Assembly: GCF_009604375.1 (NCBI RefSeq)
Contig: NZ_WEGH01000001.1
Span: 496,001-560,000 of the forward strand
Length of the DNA: 64,000 nt
Reading direction: 5' to 3'
Origin: Actinomadura macrotermitis
GTDB lineage: Bacteria; Actinomycetota; Actinomycetes; Streptosporangiales; Streptosporangiaceae
Made by a program: the position numbers and the translations under genes. Positions 39,061 to 46,555 of the stretch are shown here, one piece after another. The notes under the pieces were generated by a model, which saw nothing but the letters and a program-made list of their open reading frames with translations, had not been told where the DNA came from and made no database searches. Position 1 is the stretch's first letter. Each line of letters begins with the position of its first letter.

Positions 39061-40779
39061 TCAGCGCGGAACGATCTCCTCGGGCAGGTGCAGGCGGGCC
39101 ATCGCGCGGGCCGCGCGGCGCGGCACGCTCCGCGGCGTGAGCAGCGAGACGCCCGCCATCACCGCGGTCGCCAGCGGCACCACGACCAGCGCGGGCTGGG
39201 CGAGCAGCGCGCCGGGCCAGCCGTGCCAGGGCGCGCCGTACAGGCAGGCGACGCCCGCGCCGACGGCGAGGCCGCCGCCGGTCACCAGGCCCGCCGCGGC
39301 GCCCGCCGGGGTGAGCCGCCGCCACCAGATGCCGAGCAGCAGCAGCGGGCAGAGCGAGCAGGCCGACACGGTGAGGGCGAGGGTGACCAGCCCGGTCGCG
39401 CCCTGCGGCCCGACCCGGCCGACGACGGCGAACGGCACCGCGAGGGCGACGACCACGCCGGCCCGGAACGCGGCGGCGCCGCCGCACGGCAGCGCCCGCG
39501 AGACGGTGCCGGCGATCGCGACCACCACCCCGCAGGAGGTGGAGACGAACGCCGCGAACGCACCGGAGGCGATCAGCCCGGTCAGCAGCGCGCCGCCCGC
39601 GCCCGGCGCGAGCCGCTGCGGCAGCGTCAGGATCGTTGCGTCGGTGTCCCCGGTCATCAGCAGTTCGGGCGTGTAGACGCGCCCGAGCGTGCCGTACAGG
39701 GCCGGGAAGACGTAGAACAGCGTCAGCAGGGCCGGCACCATCGCGGCGGTGCGCCGCGCCGCCCGGCCGCAGGGGTTGCTGTAGAAGCGCATCAGGATGT
39801 GCGGCAGCCCGACGGTGCCGAGCAGCACGCCGAGCAGCGCCGAGTAGGTGGCGTACAGGCCGTGCTCCTCGCCGTGGGCGTTCGGGACGGCCCAGGTGCT
39901 GCCCGTGCGCACCGGCAGCCGGTCCACGTGCGGGACGACCGCGCCCTTGGGGAACAGCAGCCGGGCGCCCGCGGCGACGGTGTGCCGCCCGGCGGGCAGC
40001 GCGATCCGCTCGCCGGTGTGGCGGACCCCGTCCACCGTGCCGTGCGCCGCCACCGCGATGGGGGCGGGCACCCGCACCGTGACGGCGGTCTGCACGGTGA
40101 CGGCGGTGGGGCGGCCGAACCGCGGCACCCGGTCGCCGGTCGGGTCGGCGCCGCCGTCCAGGTGCCACAGCGCCAGCAGCGCGACGGCGGGCACCGCGAC
40201 CGCGACGAGCTTCACCCAGAACTGCACCGCCTGCACCGCGGTGATGCTGCGCATGCCGCCCGACAGCACCAGCGCCAGCGAGACGCCGACGACGACGGCC
40301 CAGCCCGCCCAGACCGGCGCGCCGGTGAGCACCCGCAGCGTGACGCCGGCGCCCTCGAACTGCGGCAGCAGGTAGAACCAGCCGATGAAGCAGACGCACA
40401 GCGACACCAGGCGCCGCACCCGGGGCGAGCCGAGCCGCCACTCGGCGAAGTCCGAGACGGTGTAGGCGCCCGAGCGGCGCAGCGGCGCCGTCACGAACGC
40501 CACCAGCAGCACGTGCCCGGCGGTCGCGCCGATCGGCAGCCACAGCATGTCGGCGCCGTAGGCCAGCACCAGCCCGGCGGTGCCGAGGAACGCCGCGGCC
40601 GAGATGTACTCGCTGCTGATCGCCGAGGCGTTCCACAGCGGCGCGACGCCGCGCGAGGCGGCCTGCAGGTCGCCGGTGGCGGCCACGCCCCGGCGGCGGC
40701 CGTGCACGCCGACCGCGGTGACCAGGCCGAGCACCGCGACCAGCGCGGTGAGCGCGGCCGCGGCGGCCTGCACGATCAC
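39061..40779 (-). CDS. Sodium/solute symporter (SSS family, ActP-like)
   Basis: Secondary transporter of about 13 helices, 572 residues, of the sodium:solute symporter family that includes acetate and pyruvate permeases. Typical segments are ISSEYISAAAFLGTAGLVLAYG, SGAYTVSDFAEWRLGSPRVRR and the Na-site region GLPHILMRFYSNP. A loop of about 100 residues between helices (PTGDRVPRFGRP to PNAHGEEHGLYA) is longer than in ActP. The frame is open to 40857. GTG 40779 overlaps the stop of the preceding small membrane-protein gene as GTGA and is chosen. The last gene of a four-gene cassette with a LytS/LytTR pair; a carboxylate substrate is likely but not proven. Confidence 0.88.
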   Translation of the reverse strand: MIVQAAAAALTALVAVLGLVTAVGVHGRRRGVAATGDLQAASRGVAPLWNASAISSEYISAAAFLGTAGLVLAYGADMLWLPIGATAGHVLLVAFVTAPLRRSGAYTVSDFAEWRLGSPRVRRLVSLCVCFIGWFYLLPQFEGAGVTLRVLTGAPVWAGWAVVVGVSLALVLSGGMRSITAVQAVQFWVKLVAVAVPAVALLALWHLDGGADPTGDRVPRFGRPTAVTVQTAVTVRVPAPIAVAAHGTVDGVRHTGERIALPAGRHTVAAGARLLFPKGAVVPHVDRLPVRTGSTWAVPNAHGEEHGLYATYSALLGVLLGTVGLPHILMRFYSNPCGRAARRTAAMVPALLTLFYVFPALYGTLGRVYTPELLMTGDTDATILTLPQRLAPGAGGALLTGLIASGAFAAFVSTSCGVVVAIAGTVSRALPCGGAAAFRAGVVVALAVPFAVVGRVGPQGATGLVTLALTVSACSLCPLLLLGIWWRRLTPAGAAAGLVTGGGLAVGAGVACLYGAPWHGWPGALLAQPALVVVPLATAVMAGVSLLTPRSVPRRAARAMARLHLPEEIVPR

Positions 40780-41201
40780 GAGCGGTCCACCAGCCGGGCG
40801 AAGTCGTCCTCGATCCGCTCGGCCCGCCGGACGTGCCCGGCCGCCGCGGCGATCCACACGGGCTGGACGGCGAGGGCGAGCAGCAGCCAGGGCAGCGGCA
40901 CCCCGCAGAGGCGCTGCCGGCCGAGGCCGGGCTCGCCGGTGAGCAGCAGCGGCAGCGCCGCCAGGACCAGCAGCACGACCGCCCCGGTCAGCAGGGCGGC
41001 GCGCAGCTGCGCGCGGATCAGCGTGCGCGCGTAGACGGCGCCGAGCTCGGTCTGCTCGTCCAGGTCGCGGGCGATGCTCCAGGCCGGCGCGGACGCGCCG
41101 CGCGGTCCGGTGCGCGCGCGCTCGGTGCGCGGGCTGGTGACCTGGACGCGGCGCGGGGCCGGCGCCTCGCCCGGCCGCCGGTCCGGGGGCGCCTCACTCA
41201 T
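40776..41201 (-). CDS. Small membrane protein accompanying the symporter (DUF485-like)
   Basis: The 141 residues hold a Pro/Arg-rich cytosolic N-terminus and two membrane helices (LRAALLTGAVVLLVLAALPLLL and LPWLLLALAVQPVWIAAAAG), followed by RRAERIEDDFARLVDRS. Size, topology and position before an ActP-like symporter match the DUF485 partner seen in acetate permease operons, although the sequence is divergent. ATG 41201 overlaps the end of the LytTR gene by 8 nt, and its own stop overlaps the symporter GTG. Probably a subunit or modulator of the transporter. Confidence 0.75.
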   Translation of the reverse strand: MSEAPPDRRPGEAPAPRRVQVTSPRTERARTGPRGASAPAWSIARDLDEQTELGAVYARTLIRAQLRAALLTGAVVLLVLAALPLLLTGEPGLGRQRLCGVPLPWLLLALAVQPVWIAAAAGHVRRAERIEDDFARLVDRS

Positions 41202-41988
41202 CGGCGCCGCCGGGCAGGCCGAGGGCGCCGGTGTGCCGGAACCGGCGCACCAGCAGGTCGCGGACCTGGCGGGTGTGGCGGCGGCTGACCGGCAGCAGCT
41301 CGCCGCCGACCAGCACCGCGGCGCGCCCGCCGTCGAAGCGCAGCTCGCTGATGTGCGCGCTGGACACCAGCGTGCTGCGGTGGATGCGGATGAACCCGGC
41401 GGCCTCCCAGCGGCGCTCCAGCGCGGCCAGCGGCATCCGGACCAGGTAGCCGCCGTCGGGGGTGTGCAGCCGCACGTAGTCGCCCCGGGCCTCCACGTGG
41501 GTGACGGCGCTGCGCGCGACGAGCCGGGTCCGCCCGGCCAGCTCGACCGGGACCATCTCGTCACCGTCGGGGGCCTGCGGCGCGTCCCCGGCGGGTTCGC
41601 CCGCGGCGCGCCGCACCGCCTCGGCGACGCGGCGGACGGCCTCGGCCAGCCGCTCGGGCCGCACCGGTTTCAGCAGGTAGTCCAGCGCGCCGAGCTCGTA
41701 GGCGGCGACCGCGCAGTCGTCGTGCGCGGTGACGAAGACGACCTCGGGGGGCGCGGCGAAGCCGGTGAGCAGCCGGCCGAAGTCCAGGCCGTCCAGGCCC
41801 GGCATGCGGATGTCGAGGAAGACCGCGTCCAGGCGCTCGCCCGCCATCAGCATCCGGCTGAGGTCGCGCAGCGCGGCCGCCGCGTCGCCCGCGTCGCAGA
41901 CCTGCTCGATCCGGGGGTCCTCGCGCAGCAGGTACGCCAGCTCTTCCAGGGCGGGCCGTTCGTCGTCGACGGCCAGGACGCGCAGCAT
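41194..41988 (-). CDS. LytTR-family response regulator
   Basis: A receiver domain occupies about residues 1-120, with MLRVLAVDDERPALEEL, the phosphorylated aspartate in AVFLDIRMPGLDGL, and the threonine/lysine end FVTAHDD ... YLLKPV. A LytTR DNA-binding domain occupies about 160-260, with RSAVTHVEARGDYVRLHT and GFIRIHRSTLVSSAHI. The frame is open upstream through the kinase gene; ATG 41988 (after AAGGAGG) gives 264 residues. It is encoded right after its LytS-like kinase and before the symporter it likely controls. Confidence 0.93.
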   Translation of the reverse strand: MLRVLAVDDERPALEELAYLLREDPRIEQVCDAGDAAAALRDLSRMLMAGERLDAVFLDIRMPGLDGLDFGRLLTGFAAPPEVVFVTAHDDCAVAAYELGALDYLLKPVRPERLAEAVRRVAEAVRRAAGEPAGDAPQAPDGDEMVPVELAGRTRLVARSAVTHVEARGDYVRLHTPDGGYLVRMPLAALERRWEAAGFIRIHRSTLVSSAHISELRFDGGRAAVLVGGELLPVSRRHTRQVRDLLVRRFRHTGALGLPGGADE

Positions 41989-42053
41989 AAGGAGGACTCT
42001 GCTCTGATCACCGGGAGTCCGCAATCGGTTTCGGAATGTGAGCGGCGGCCCGG

Positions 42054-43349
42054 TCAGCCGAGGGGGCGGCCGTGCAGGCCGGTGAACTTGGGCACGCGCA
42101 GGCTGACCTTGGTGCCGGCGCCGAGCTCGGTCTCCACCGTCAGCCCGTACTCGTCGCCGTAGACCTGCCGCAACCGCTCGTCGACGTTGGCCAGGCCGAT
42201 CCCGGCGCCCGCGCCACCGCCGCCGCGGTGCCGGCTCCCGGGGCGGAGGCCGGCCGCCAGCACCTCGCGCAGCCGCCCGGGGTCCATCCCGACGCCGTCG
42301 TCCTCGACGCTGATGGCCGCCTCGGGCCCGGCGTCGCGGGCCACGATCCGGATGTGGAAGCCCTCGCGCGCGCCGCCCATGCCGTGCCGGATCGCGTTCT
42401 CCACCAGCGGCTGCAGCGACAGGAACGGCACCGCGACCGGCAGCACCTCGGGGGCGATCTCCACGCTGAAGCGCAGCCGGTCGCCGAACCGGGCCCGCTC
42501 CAGCAGCAGGTAGCGGTCGATGGAGCGCAGCTCGTCGGCCAGGGTGGTGAAGTCGCGCGGGTTGCGGAAGGAGTAGCGGGCGAAGTCGGCGAAGTCCAGC
42601 AGCAGCTCGCGGGCCCGCACCGGGTCGGTGCGCACGAACGAGGCGATGGTGGTCAGCGAGTTGTAGACGAAGTGCGGGGAGATCTGGGCGCGCAGCGCGC
42701 GCATCTCGGCCTCGGCGAGGCGGGCCCGCGAGGAGTCCAGCTCGGCCAGCTCCAGCTGCCCGGCGATCCAGCGGGCCACCTCGCCGACCGCGCGGACCCG
42801 GGCGGCCGAGGCGGCGGGCCCGTAGGCGGCCAGGGCGCCCTCCACCCGGCCCTCCACCGCGATCGGGGCGATCATCGCCACGCGCAGCCGGCAGAGCGGC
42901 ACCTCGCACTCCAGCAGCTCGGGGGCGACCACCCGGGGGCGGCCCGAGACCAGCACCGGCCGGGCGTGCTCCAGCGCCTGCGCCGCGTGCAGGTAGGCGC
43001 CGTCGCCGTCCCAGGCCAGCAGCGCTCCGTTGTTCAGCGGCTCGTCCGGCGGCCCGTCCTCGCCCTCGTCCTCGTCCGAGCCGTGCGCCGACAGCACCGC
43101 GACCGCGTCGGCGCCGAGCAGCGCCCGCAGGTGCCGGGCGGACCTGCGGGCCGACTCGCGGGTGAGGCCGGCGCGCAGCGACGGGGAGGCGCGGGAGATG
43201 GTGTGCAGCGTCGCGAACGTCGCCTCGTCGGCCATCGTGGCGAACCCGCGCCGCCGGTCGCGCAGCCTGCGCCGCGCCGCGCCGCCCGCCAGCGCGGCCG
43301 ACGTCACGGCGCCGCACCCGAGCACTTCCAGGACGGTGGGTGTGACCAT
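42054..43349 (-). CDS. LytS-like sensor histidine kinase with GAF domain
   Basis: Sensor kinase of the HPK8 (His_kinase/LytS) type. One N-terminal hydrophobic segment is followed by a GAF-like domain (about 40-205, including PLCRLRVAMIAPIAVEGRVEGALAAYG). The phosphoacceptor region is LRAQISPHFVYNSLTTIASF, then an HATPase domain with LVENAIRHGMGG, SVEDDGVGMDPG and GAGIGLANVDERLRQVYG. GTG 43376 is possible, but ATG 43349 has TACCGT 8 nt upstream and gives 431 residues. It lacks the multi-helix LytS sensor, so the signal is probably cytosolic. It heads the kinase-regulator-DUF485-symporter cassette. Confidence 0.9.
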   Translation of the reverse strand: MVTPTVLEVLGCGAVTSAALAGGAARRRLRDRRRGFATMADEATFATLHTISRASPSLRAGLTRESARRSARHLRALLGADAVAVLSAHGSDEDEGEDGPPDEPLNNGALLAWDGDGAYLHAAQALEHARPVLVSGRPRVVAPELLECEVPLCRLRVAMIAPIAVEGRVEGALAAYGPAASAARVRAVGEVARWIAGQLELAELDSSRARLAEAEMRALRAQISPHFVYNSLTTIASFVRTDPVRARELLLDFADFARYSFRNPRDFTTLADELRSIDRYLLLERARFGDRLRFSVEIAPEVLPVAVPFLSLQPLVENAIRHGMGGAREGFHIRIVARDAGPEAAISVEDDGVGMDPGRLREVLAAGLRPGSRHRGGGGAGAGIGLANVDERLRQVYGDEYGLTVETELGAGTKVSLRVPKFTGLHGRPLG

Positions 43350-43406
43350 GGCAACCGACGGTAACGCCCGGCTCACTCCCCCGTGGGCAGAACGCCCCCT
43401 AGACCG

Positions 43407-44069
43407 TCACAGCGGCGGGGACTCGCCCTCCTCCTCCTGGTAGGAATAGCGCTGCTCCCGCCAGGGGTCGGCGACGTTGTGGTAGCCGCGTTCCTCCCAG
43501 AAACCGCGCCGGTCCTTCACCATGTACTCCACGCCCCGCACCCACTTCACGCTCTTCCAGGCGTACAGGTGCGGCACGACGATGCGGATCGGGAAGCCGT
43601 GGTCGGGCGACAACCGCTCGCCGTCGCGGTGGGTGGCGAACATCGTGCCCTCGGCCAGGAAGTCGCTCATCCTGATGTTGGCGCTGTAGCCGTACTCGGC
43701 CCACACCATCACATGGGTGACCTCGGGCGCCGGGGGCGCGAGCTCCACGATGGAGGAGCAGGCGACGCCCTCCCAGGTGTTGTCCGGGATGGTGAACTTG
43801 GTGACGCAGTGGAAGTCGGCGACGGCCTTGGCGCGCGGCAGGGCCTCGAACTCGTCCCAGGTCCAGCGGTACTGGCCGCCGGACGCGGTCGCGCCGAAGA
43901 CACGGAAATCCCAGTCCTTGGGACGGAACTTGGGCACCGGCCCGTAGTGCAGCACGGGCCAGCCTCGGGGGACGTACTGCCCGGGCGGCAGTTCCCGGGA
44001 GTCGGGTGTGGGCTCTTCGGGGTGGGACATGACGCGGGCCATCCTGCCATCCGGCGTGAGCTGAGCCAT
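43407..44069 (-). CDS. Sulfite-oxidase-like molybdopterin oxidoreductase
   Basis: Contains the oxidoreductase molybdopterin-binding domain. The core reads FRVFGATASGGQYRWTWDEFEALPRAKAVADFHCVTKF, where the cysteine of DFHCVTKF is the expected molybdenum ligand, followed by YGYSANIRMSDFL, RLSPDHGFPIRIVVPHLYAWKSVKWV and GFWEERGYH. The N-terminus has no Tat signal, so it is cytosolic, unlike MsrP/YedY. GTG 44087 is in frame, but ATG 44069 has AAGGGGG 6 nt upstream and gives 220 residues. No haem partner is nearby. Substrate unknown. Confidence 0.88.
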   Translation of the reverse strand: MAQLTPDGRMARVMSHPEEPTPDSRELPPGQYVPRGWPVLHYGPVPKFRPKDWDFRVFGATASGGQYRWTWDEFEALPRAKAVADFHCVTKFTIPDNTWEGVACSSIVELAPPAPEVTHVMVWAEYGYSANIRMSDFLAEGTMFATHRDGERLSPDHGFPIRIVVPHLYAWKSVKWVRGVEYMVKDRRGFWEERGYHNVADPWREQRYSYQEEEGESPPL

Positions 44070-44107
44070 ATTCGGCCCCCTTGCCACAGGAACCCGGGGG
44101 AATGGGC

Positions 44108-44113
44108 TACCCT
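44108..44113 (+). promoter_or_regulatory. -10 box of the DAHP synthase leader transcript
   Basis: TACCCT lies exactly 7 nt before the leader peptide ATG at 44121. The transcript would start at or beside that ATG, so the leader peptide would be translated from a leaderless end. TTGCCA at 44081 is too far for a normal -35. Confidence 0.5.
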
Positions 44114-44120
44114 CTGGGAC

Positions 44121-44189
44121 ATGCGCAACGTCGTCTACTTCTTTTGGTATGACCAGCCCGGGAGGCTGGTCTGCCAGACGCTGCGCTGA
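44121..44189 (+). CDS. Aromatic leader peptide of the DAHP synthase gene
   Basis: A 22-codon frame, MRNVVYFFWYDQPGRLVC and four more residues, ending TGA. Five consecutive aromatic codons, Tyr-Phe-Phe-Trp-Tyr (44136-44150), include the codons TTT and TAT, which are rare in this GC3-rich genome. It lies 81 nt upstream of the DAHP synthase gene, the first enzyme of aromatic amino acid synthesis, and is followed by alternative hairpins and a terminator. This is the layout of ribosome-mediated attenuation: scarcity of charged tRNA for Tyr, Phe or Trp would stall the ribosome here and allow read-through. Confidence 0.8.
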   Translation: MRNVVYFFWYDQPGRLVCQTLR

Positions 44190-44196
44190 CAGACCA
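44152..44196 (+). promoter_or_regulatory. Alternative RNA hairpins of the attenuator
   Basis: ACCAGCC (44152-44158) pairs with GGCTGGT (44164-44170). The overlapping TGGTCTG (44167-44173) pairs with CAGACCA (44190-44196). The two pairings exclude each other. A ribosome stalled on the aromatic codons would cover the first arm. A further pairing, GCCCGGG (44156-44162) with CCCGGGC (44208-44214), would compete directly with the terminator stem. Confidence 0.6.
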
Positions 44197-44202
44197 CGAG
44201 CG

Positions 44203-44242
44203 AGAGCCCCGGGCCGATTTCGGCCCGGGGCTCTTGTCGTTT
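44203..44242 (+). terminator. Attenuator terminator before DAHP synthase
   Basis: AGAGCCCCGGGCCGA (44203-44217) and its perfect complement (44220-44234) form a 15-bp stem followed by TGTCGTTTC. It ends 28 nt before the DAHP synthase ATG, so if formed it would stop the transcript in the leader. Confidence 0.75.
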
Positions 44243-44270
44243 CAGGGGTAACACGAGGAGAGGCAGCATC

Positions 44271-45323
44271 ATGGTCGTCGTCATGGCCCCGGGGGCCACC
44301 GAGGCAGATATCAACGGCGTCGTCTCACTGGTCGAGACGGCGGGCGGGGACGCGTTCGTCAGCCGCGGCGTGGAACGCACCATCATCGGGCTGGTCGGGG
44401 ACGTCCAGCAGTTCGGCTCGCTGAACCTGCGCTCGCTGCGCGGCGTCAGCGACGTCATCCGCATCTCCGCGCCCTACAAGCTCGTCAGCCGCGAGAACCA
44501 CGCCGAGCGCTCGATCGTGCGCGTCGGCGGCGTGCCGGTCGGTCCCGGCACGATGACGCTGATCGCCGGCCCGTGCGCGGTGGAGACCCCCGACCAGACG
44601 CTGCAGGCCGCGCAGATGGCGCAGGCCGCCGGCGCCACCCTGCTGCGCGGCGGCGCGTTCAAGCCCCGCACGTCCCCCTACGCCTTCCAGGGCCTCGGCG
44701 AGGCCGGCCTGAGGATCCTGGCCGACGTCCGCGACGAGACCGGCATGCCCGTCGTCACCGAGGTGGTCGACGCCGCCGACGTGGAGCTGGTCGCCTCCTA
44801 CGCCGACATGCTGCAGATCGGCACCCGCAACGCGCAGAACTTCGCGCTGCTGCAGGCCGCCGGCGAGTCGGGCAAGCCCGTCATGCTGAAGCGCGGCATG
44901 AACGGCACCATCGAGGAGTGGCTGATGGCGGCCGAGTACATCGCCCAGCGCGGCAACCTCGACATCGTGCTGTGCGAGCGCGGCATCCGCACCTTCGAGA
45001 AGGCCACCCGCAACACCCTGGACATCTCGGCGGTGCCGGTCGCGCAGCGGCTGTCGCACCTGCCGGTGATCGTGGACCCGTCGCACTCGGGCGGCCACCG
45101 CGACCTGGTGCTGCCGCTCACCCGCGCCGCGATCGCGGTCGGCGCCGACGGCGTGATCATCGACGTGCACCCGCACCCCGAGACCGCCCTCTGCGACGGC
45201 CCGCAGGCCCTGGTCAACGGCGATCTGCGCGAGCTGGCCAAGGTCGTGCGCGCCCTGCCGCCCCTGGTCGGCCGCACCCTCACCGAGGCCCCGGACGCGG
45301 TGCCGGACGGGGTGCCCGCCTGA
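44271..45323 (+). CDS. aroF: 3-deoxy-7-phosphoheptulonate (DAHP) synthase, type I-beta with N-terminal regulatory domain
   Basis: First enzyme of the shikimate pathway, condensing PEP and erythrose 4-phosphate. Residues 1-70 form the ferredoxin-like regulatory domain found on Thermotoga-type enzymes. The barrel then carries TLIAGPCAVET, LRGGAFKPRTSPYAFQG, IGTRNAQNFALLQAAG, PVMLKRGMNGTIEEWLMAAEYI, VIVDPSHSGGHR and the metal/substrate IDVHPHPETALCDGPQAL. The 350 residues fit the AroAI-beta class rather than the plant-like class II enzyme of mycobacteria and Streptomyces. Expression is probably controlled by the leader peptide/attenuator, plus feedback through the N-terminal domain. GGAGAGG precedes the ATG. 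Confidence 0.95.
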   Translation: MVVVMAPGATEADINGVVSLVETAGGDAFVSRGVERTIIGLVGDVQQFGSLNLRSLRGVSDVIRISAPYKLVSRENHAERSIVRVGGVPVGPGTMTLIAGPCAVETPDQTLQAAQMAQAAGATLLRGGAFKPRTSPYAFQGLGEAGLRILADVRDETGMPVVTEVVDAADVELVASYADMLQIGTRNAQNFALLQAAGESGKPVMLKRGMNGTIEEWLMAAEYIAQRGNLDIVLCERGIRTFEKATRNTLDISAVPVAQRLSHLPVIVDPSHSGGHRDLVLPLTRAAIAVGADGVIIDVHPHPETALCDGPQALVNGDLRELAKVVRALPPLVGRTLTEAPDAVPDGVPA

Positions 45324-45343
45324 TCTCGGATACAGTGTCGGAC

Positions 45344-45385
45344 ATGGCGTACTGGACCCCGAACTGCGGCCCGCCCCGCTCCTGA
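45344..45385 (+). CDS. Possible second leader peptide, before an EamA transporter
   Basis: A 13-residue frame, MAYWTPNCGPPRS, sits 119 nt before the EamA start. TACAGT lies exactly 7 nt before its ATG, the same geometry as the aromatic leader upstream. It contains adjacent Tyr-Trp and one Cys. A short hairpin (45377-45393) overlaps its stop and a larger one follows at 45420. It could be an attenuation or coupling peptide for the transporter, or simply the leaderless start of that mRNA. Regulation is inference. Confidence 0.4.
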   Translation: MAYWTPNCGPPRS

Positions 45386-45419
45386 CCGGAGCGCGGCGAC
45401 CCCTCAGCGAGTCCTTTTC

Positions 45420-45444
45420 CAGGCCCGGCGGCACGCCCGGCCTG
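45420..45444 (+). terminator. Hairpin in the leader of the second EamA gene
   Basis: CAGGCCCGGCG and CGCCCGGCCTG form 11-nt arms with one mismatch around GCA. It lies between the small leader frame and the transporter start. No T tract follows, but a run CCTTTTCC precedes it. Confidence 0.4.
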
Positions 45445-45504
45445 TGATTCCTGCGCTCCGGACGCGGACCACCCCTTCCGTTCCGAGTTCAGGAGAACCC
45501 CTCC

Positions 45505-46440
45505 GTGTCCGTACGCACCTTCGCGCGGGGCAGTGCCTCCGCGCCTGCCTCCTCCTCTCCCCGGCGCCGCGGCGGCGGTGCCGACGTCCTGCTGGCGGCC
45601 TGCCTGTGGGGCACCACCGGCACCGTCCGCACGTTCGCGCCGGACGCCGGCAGCGTGTCGGTCGCCGCCGTCCGCATCGTCCTCGGCGGCCTGGTGCTGG
45701 CGGCCCTCGCCGCGGGCACCGCGCGCGGCGCGGGCCTGCGGCGGCTGCTGCGCACCCGCCGCGACCTGCCGCTCCTCGCGCTCGGCGCGGTCACGATCGC
45801 GGTGTACCAGACGGCGTTCTTCTGCGCCGCCGCCCGCACCGGCGTGGCCGTCGGCACCGTCGTCACCATCGGCAGCGCCCCGGCGTTCACCGGGGCGCTC
45901 GGGCTGCTGTTCCGGCGGGCGCCGCTCGGCCGCCGCTGGCTGCTCTCGACCGCCGGCGCGGTGACGGGCTGCGCCGCGCTCGTCGCGGGCGGCGGCGCGG
46001 ACGGCGGCGCCGACCCGCTCGGCATCGGCCTCGCGCTGCTGTCGGGCCTGTCCTACGCGGTGTACGCCACGGTCGCGTCCGTGCTCATCGGCCGCGGCCA
46101 CCAGGACCGGGCCGTCGCGGGCGCGCTGTTCGCGGGGGCCGGGGCGCTGATGCTGCCGATCCTGCTCGCCCAGCCGCCGGCCTGGGCGCTCACCGCCTCC
46201 GGCGCGATCATCGCCCTCTACCTGGGCGGGATCGCGACGGGCGGTTCCTACCTGCTGTTCGCGCGCGGCCTGCGCACCGTCACCGCGGCGACCGCGACGA
46301 CGCTGACGCTCGCCGAGCCGGCCGTCGCGGCGGTGCTCGGCATGGCGGTGCTCGGCGAGCGGCTCGGCGGCGTCGCGCTCACCGGCCTGGCCCTGCTGGC
46401 GGCGAGCCTGGTCGTGCTCGTCGCGCCCACCCGCAGGTAG
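45505..46440 (+). CDS. EamA/DMT-family transporter
   Basis: Ten-helix transporter of 311 residues with two EamA repeats (about 25-150 and 170-300). The first helix starts ADVLLAACLWGTTGTVRTFAP. TATTLTLAEPAVAAVLGMAVLGERLGGVALTGLALL is the typical C-terminal EamA signature. The first 20 residues are Arg/Ser-rich. The GTG start at 45505 has AGGAG 10 nt upstream. It follows the DAHP synthase gene but with its own promoter and leader region. Export of an amino acid is possible for this family, but the substrate cannot be inferred from sequence. Confidence 0.88.
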   Translation: MSVRTFARGSASAPASSSPRRRGGGADVLLAACLWGTTGTVRTFAPDAGSVSVAAVRIVLGGLVLAALAAGTARGAGLRRLLRTRRDLPLLALGAVTIAVYQTAFFCAAARTGVAVGTVVTIGSAPAFTGALGLLFRRAPLGRRWLLSTAGAVTGCAALVAGGGADGGADPLGIGLALLSGLSYAVYATVASVLIGRGHQDRAVAGALFAGAGALMLPILLAQPPAWALTASGAIIALYLGGIATGGSYLLFARGLRTVTAATATTLTLAEPAVAAVLGMAVLGERLGGVALTGLALLAASLVVLVAPTRR

Positions 46441-46446
46441 CACCGC

Positions 46447-46487
46447 GGGGGGATCCGGGGGCCCTGTCGGGATCGCCGGATCCCCCC
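46447..46487 (+). terminator. Terminator after the second EamA gene
   Basis: GGGGGGATCCGG (46447-46458) pairs perfectly with CCGGATCCCCCC (46476-46487), 6 nt after the stop codon. No clear T tract follows. Confidence 0.65.
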
Positions 46488-46503
46488 GTACAACGGGGTA
46501 ACA

Positions 46504-46520
46504 AATTGGTCTGAACCACT
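46504..46520 (+). promoter_or_regulatory. DasR-like operator, imperfect
   Basis: TGGTCTGAACCA (46507-46518) differs from the DasR core TGGTCTAGACCA at two central positions and is flanked by A/T as in known dre sites. It lies 36 bp before the DUF5954 start. A perfect core is found elsewhere in this window at 49968. Confidence 0.3.
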
Positions 46521-46555
46521 CGCCAGACGCCGCCGGGGCATGGATGATGCTCGGC

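Noticed and set aside
44087..45323. T-box or riboswitch in front of DAHP synthase
   Set aside because: No T-box sequence or tRNA-pairing region is seen. The short aromatic peptide and alternative hairpins explain the leader better.
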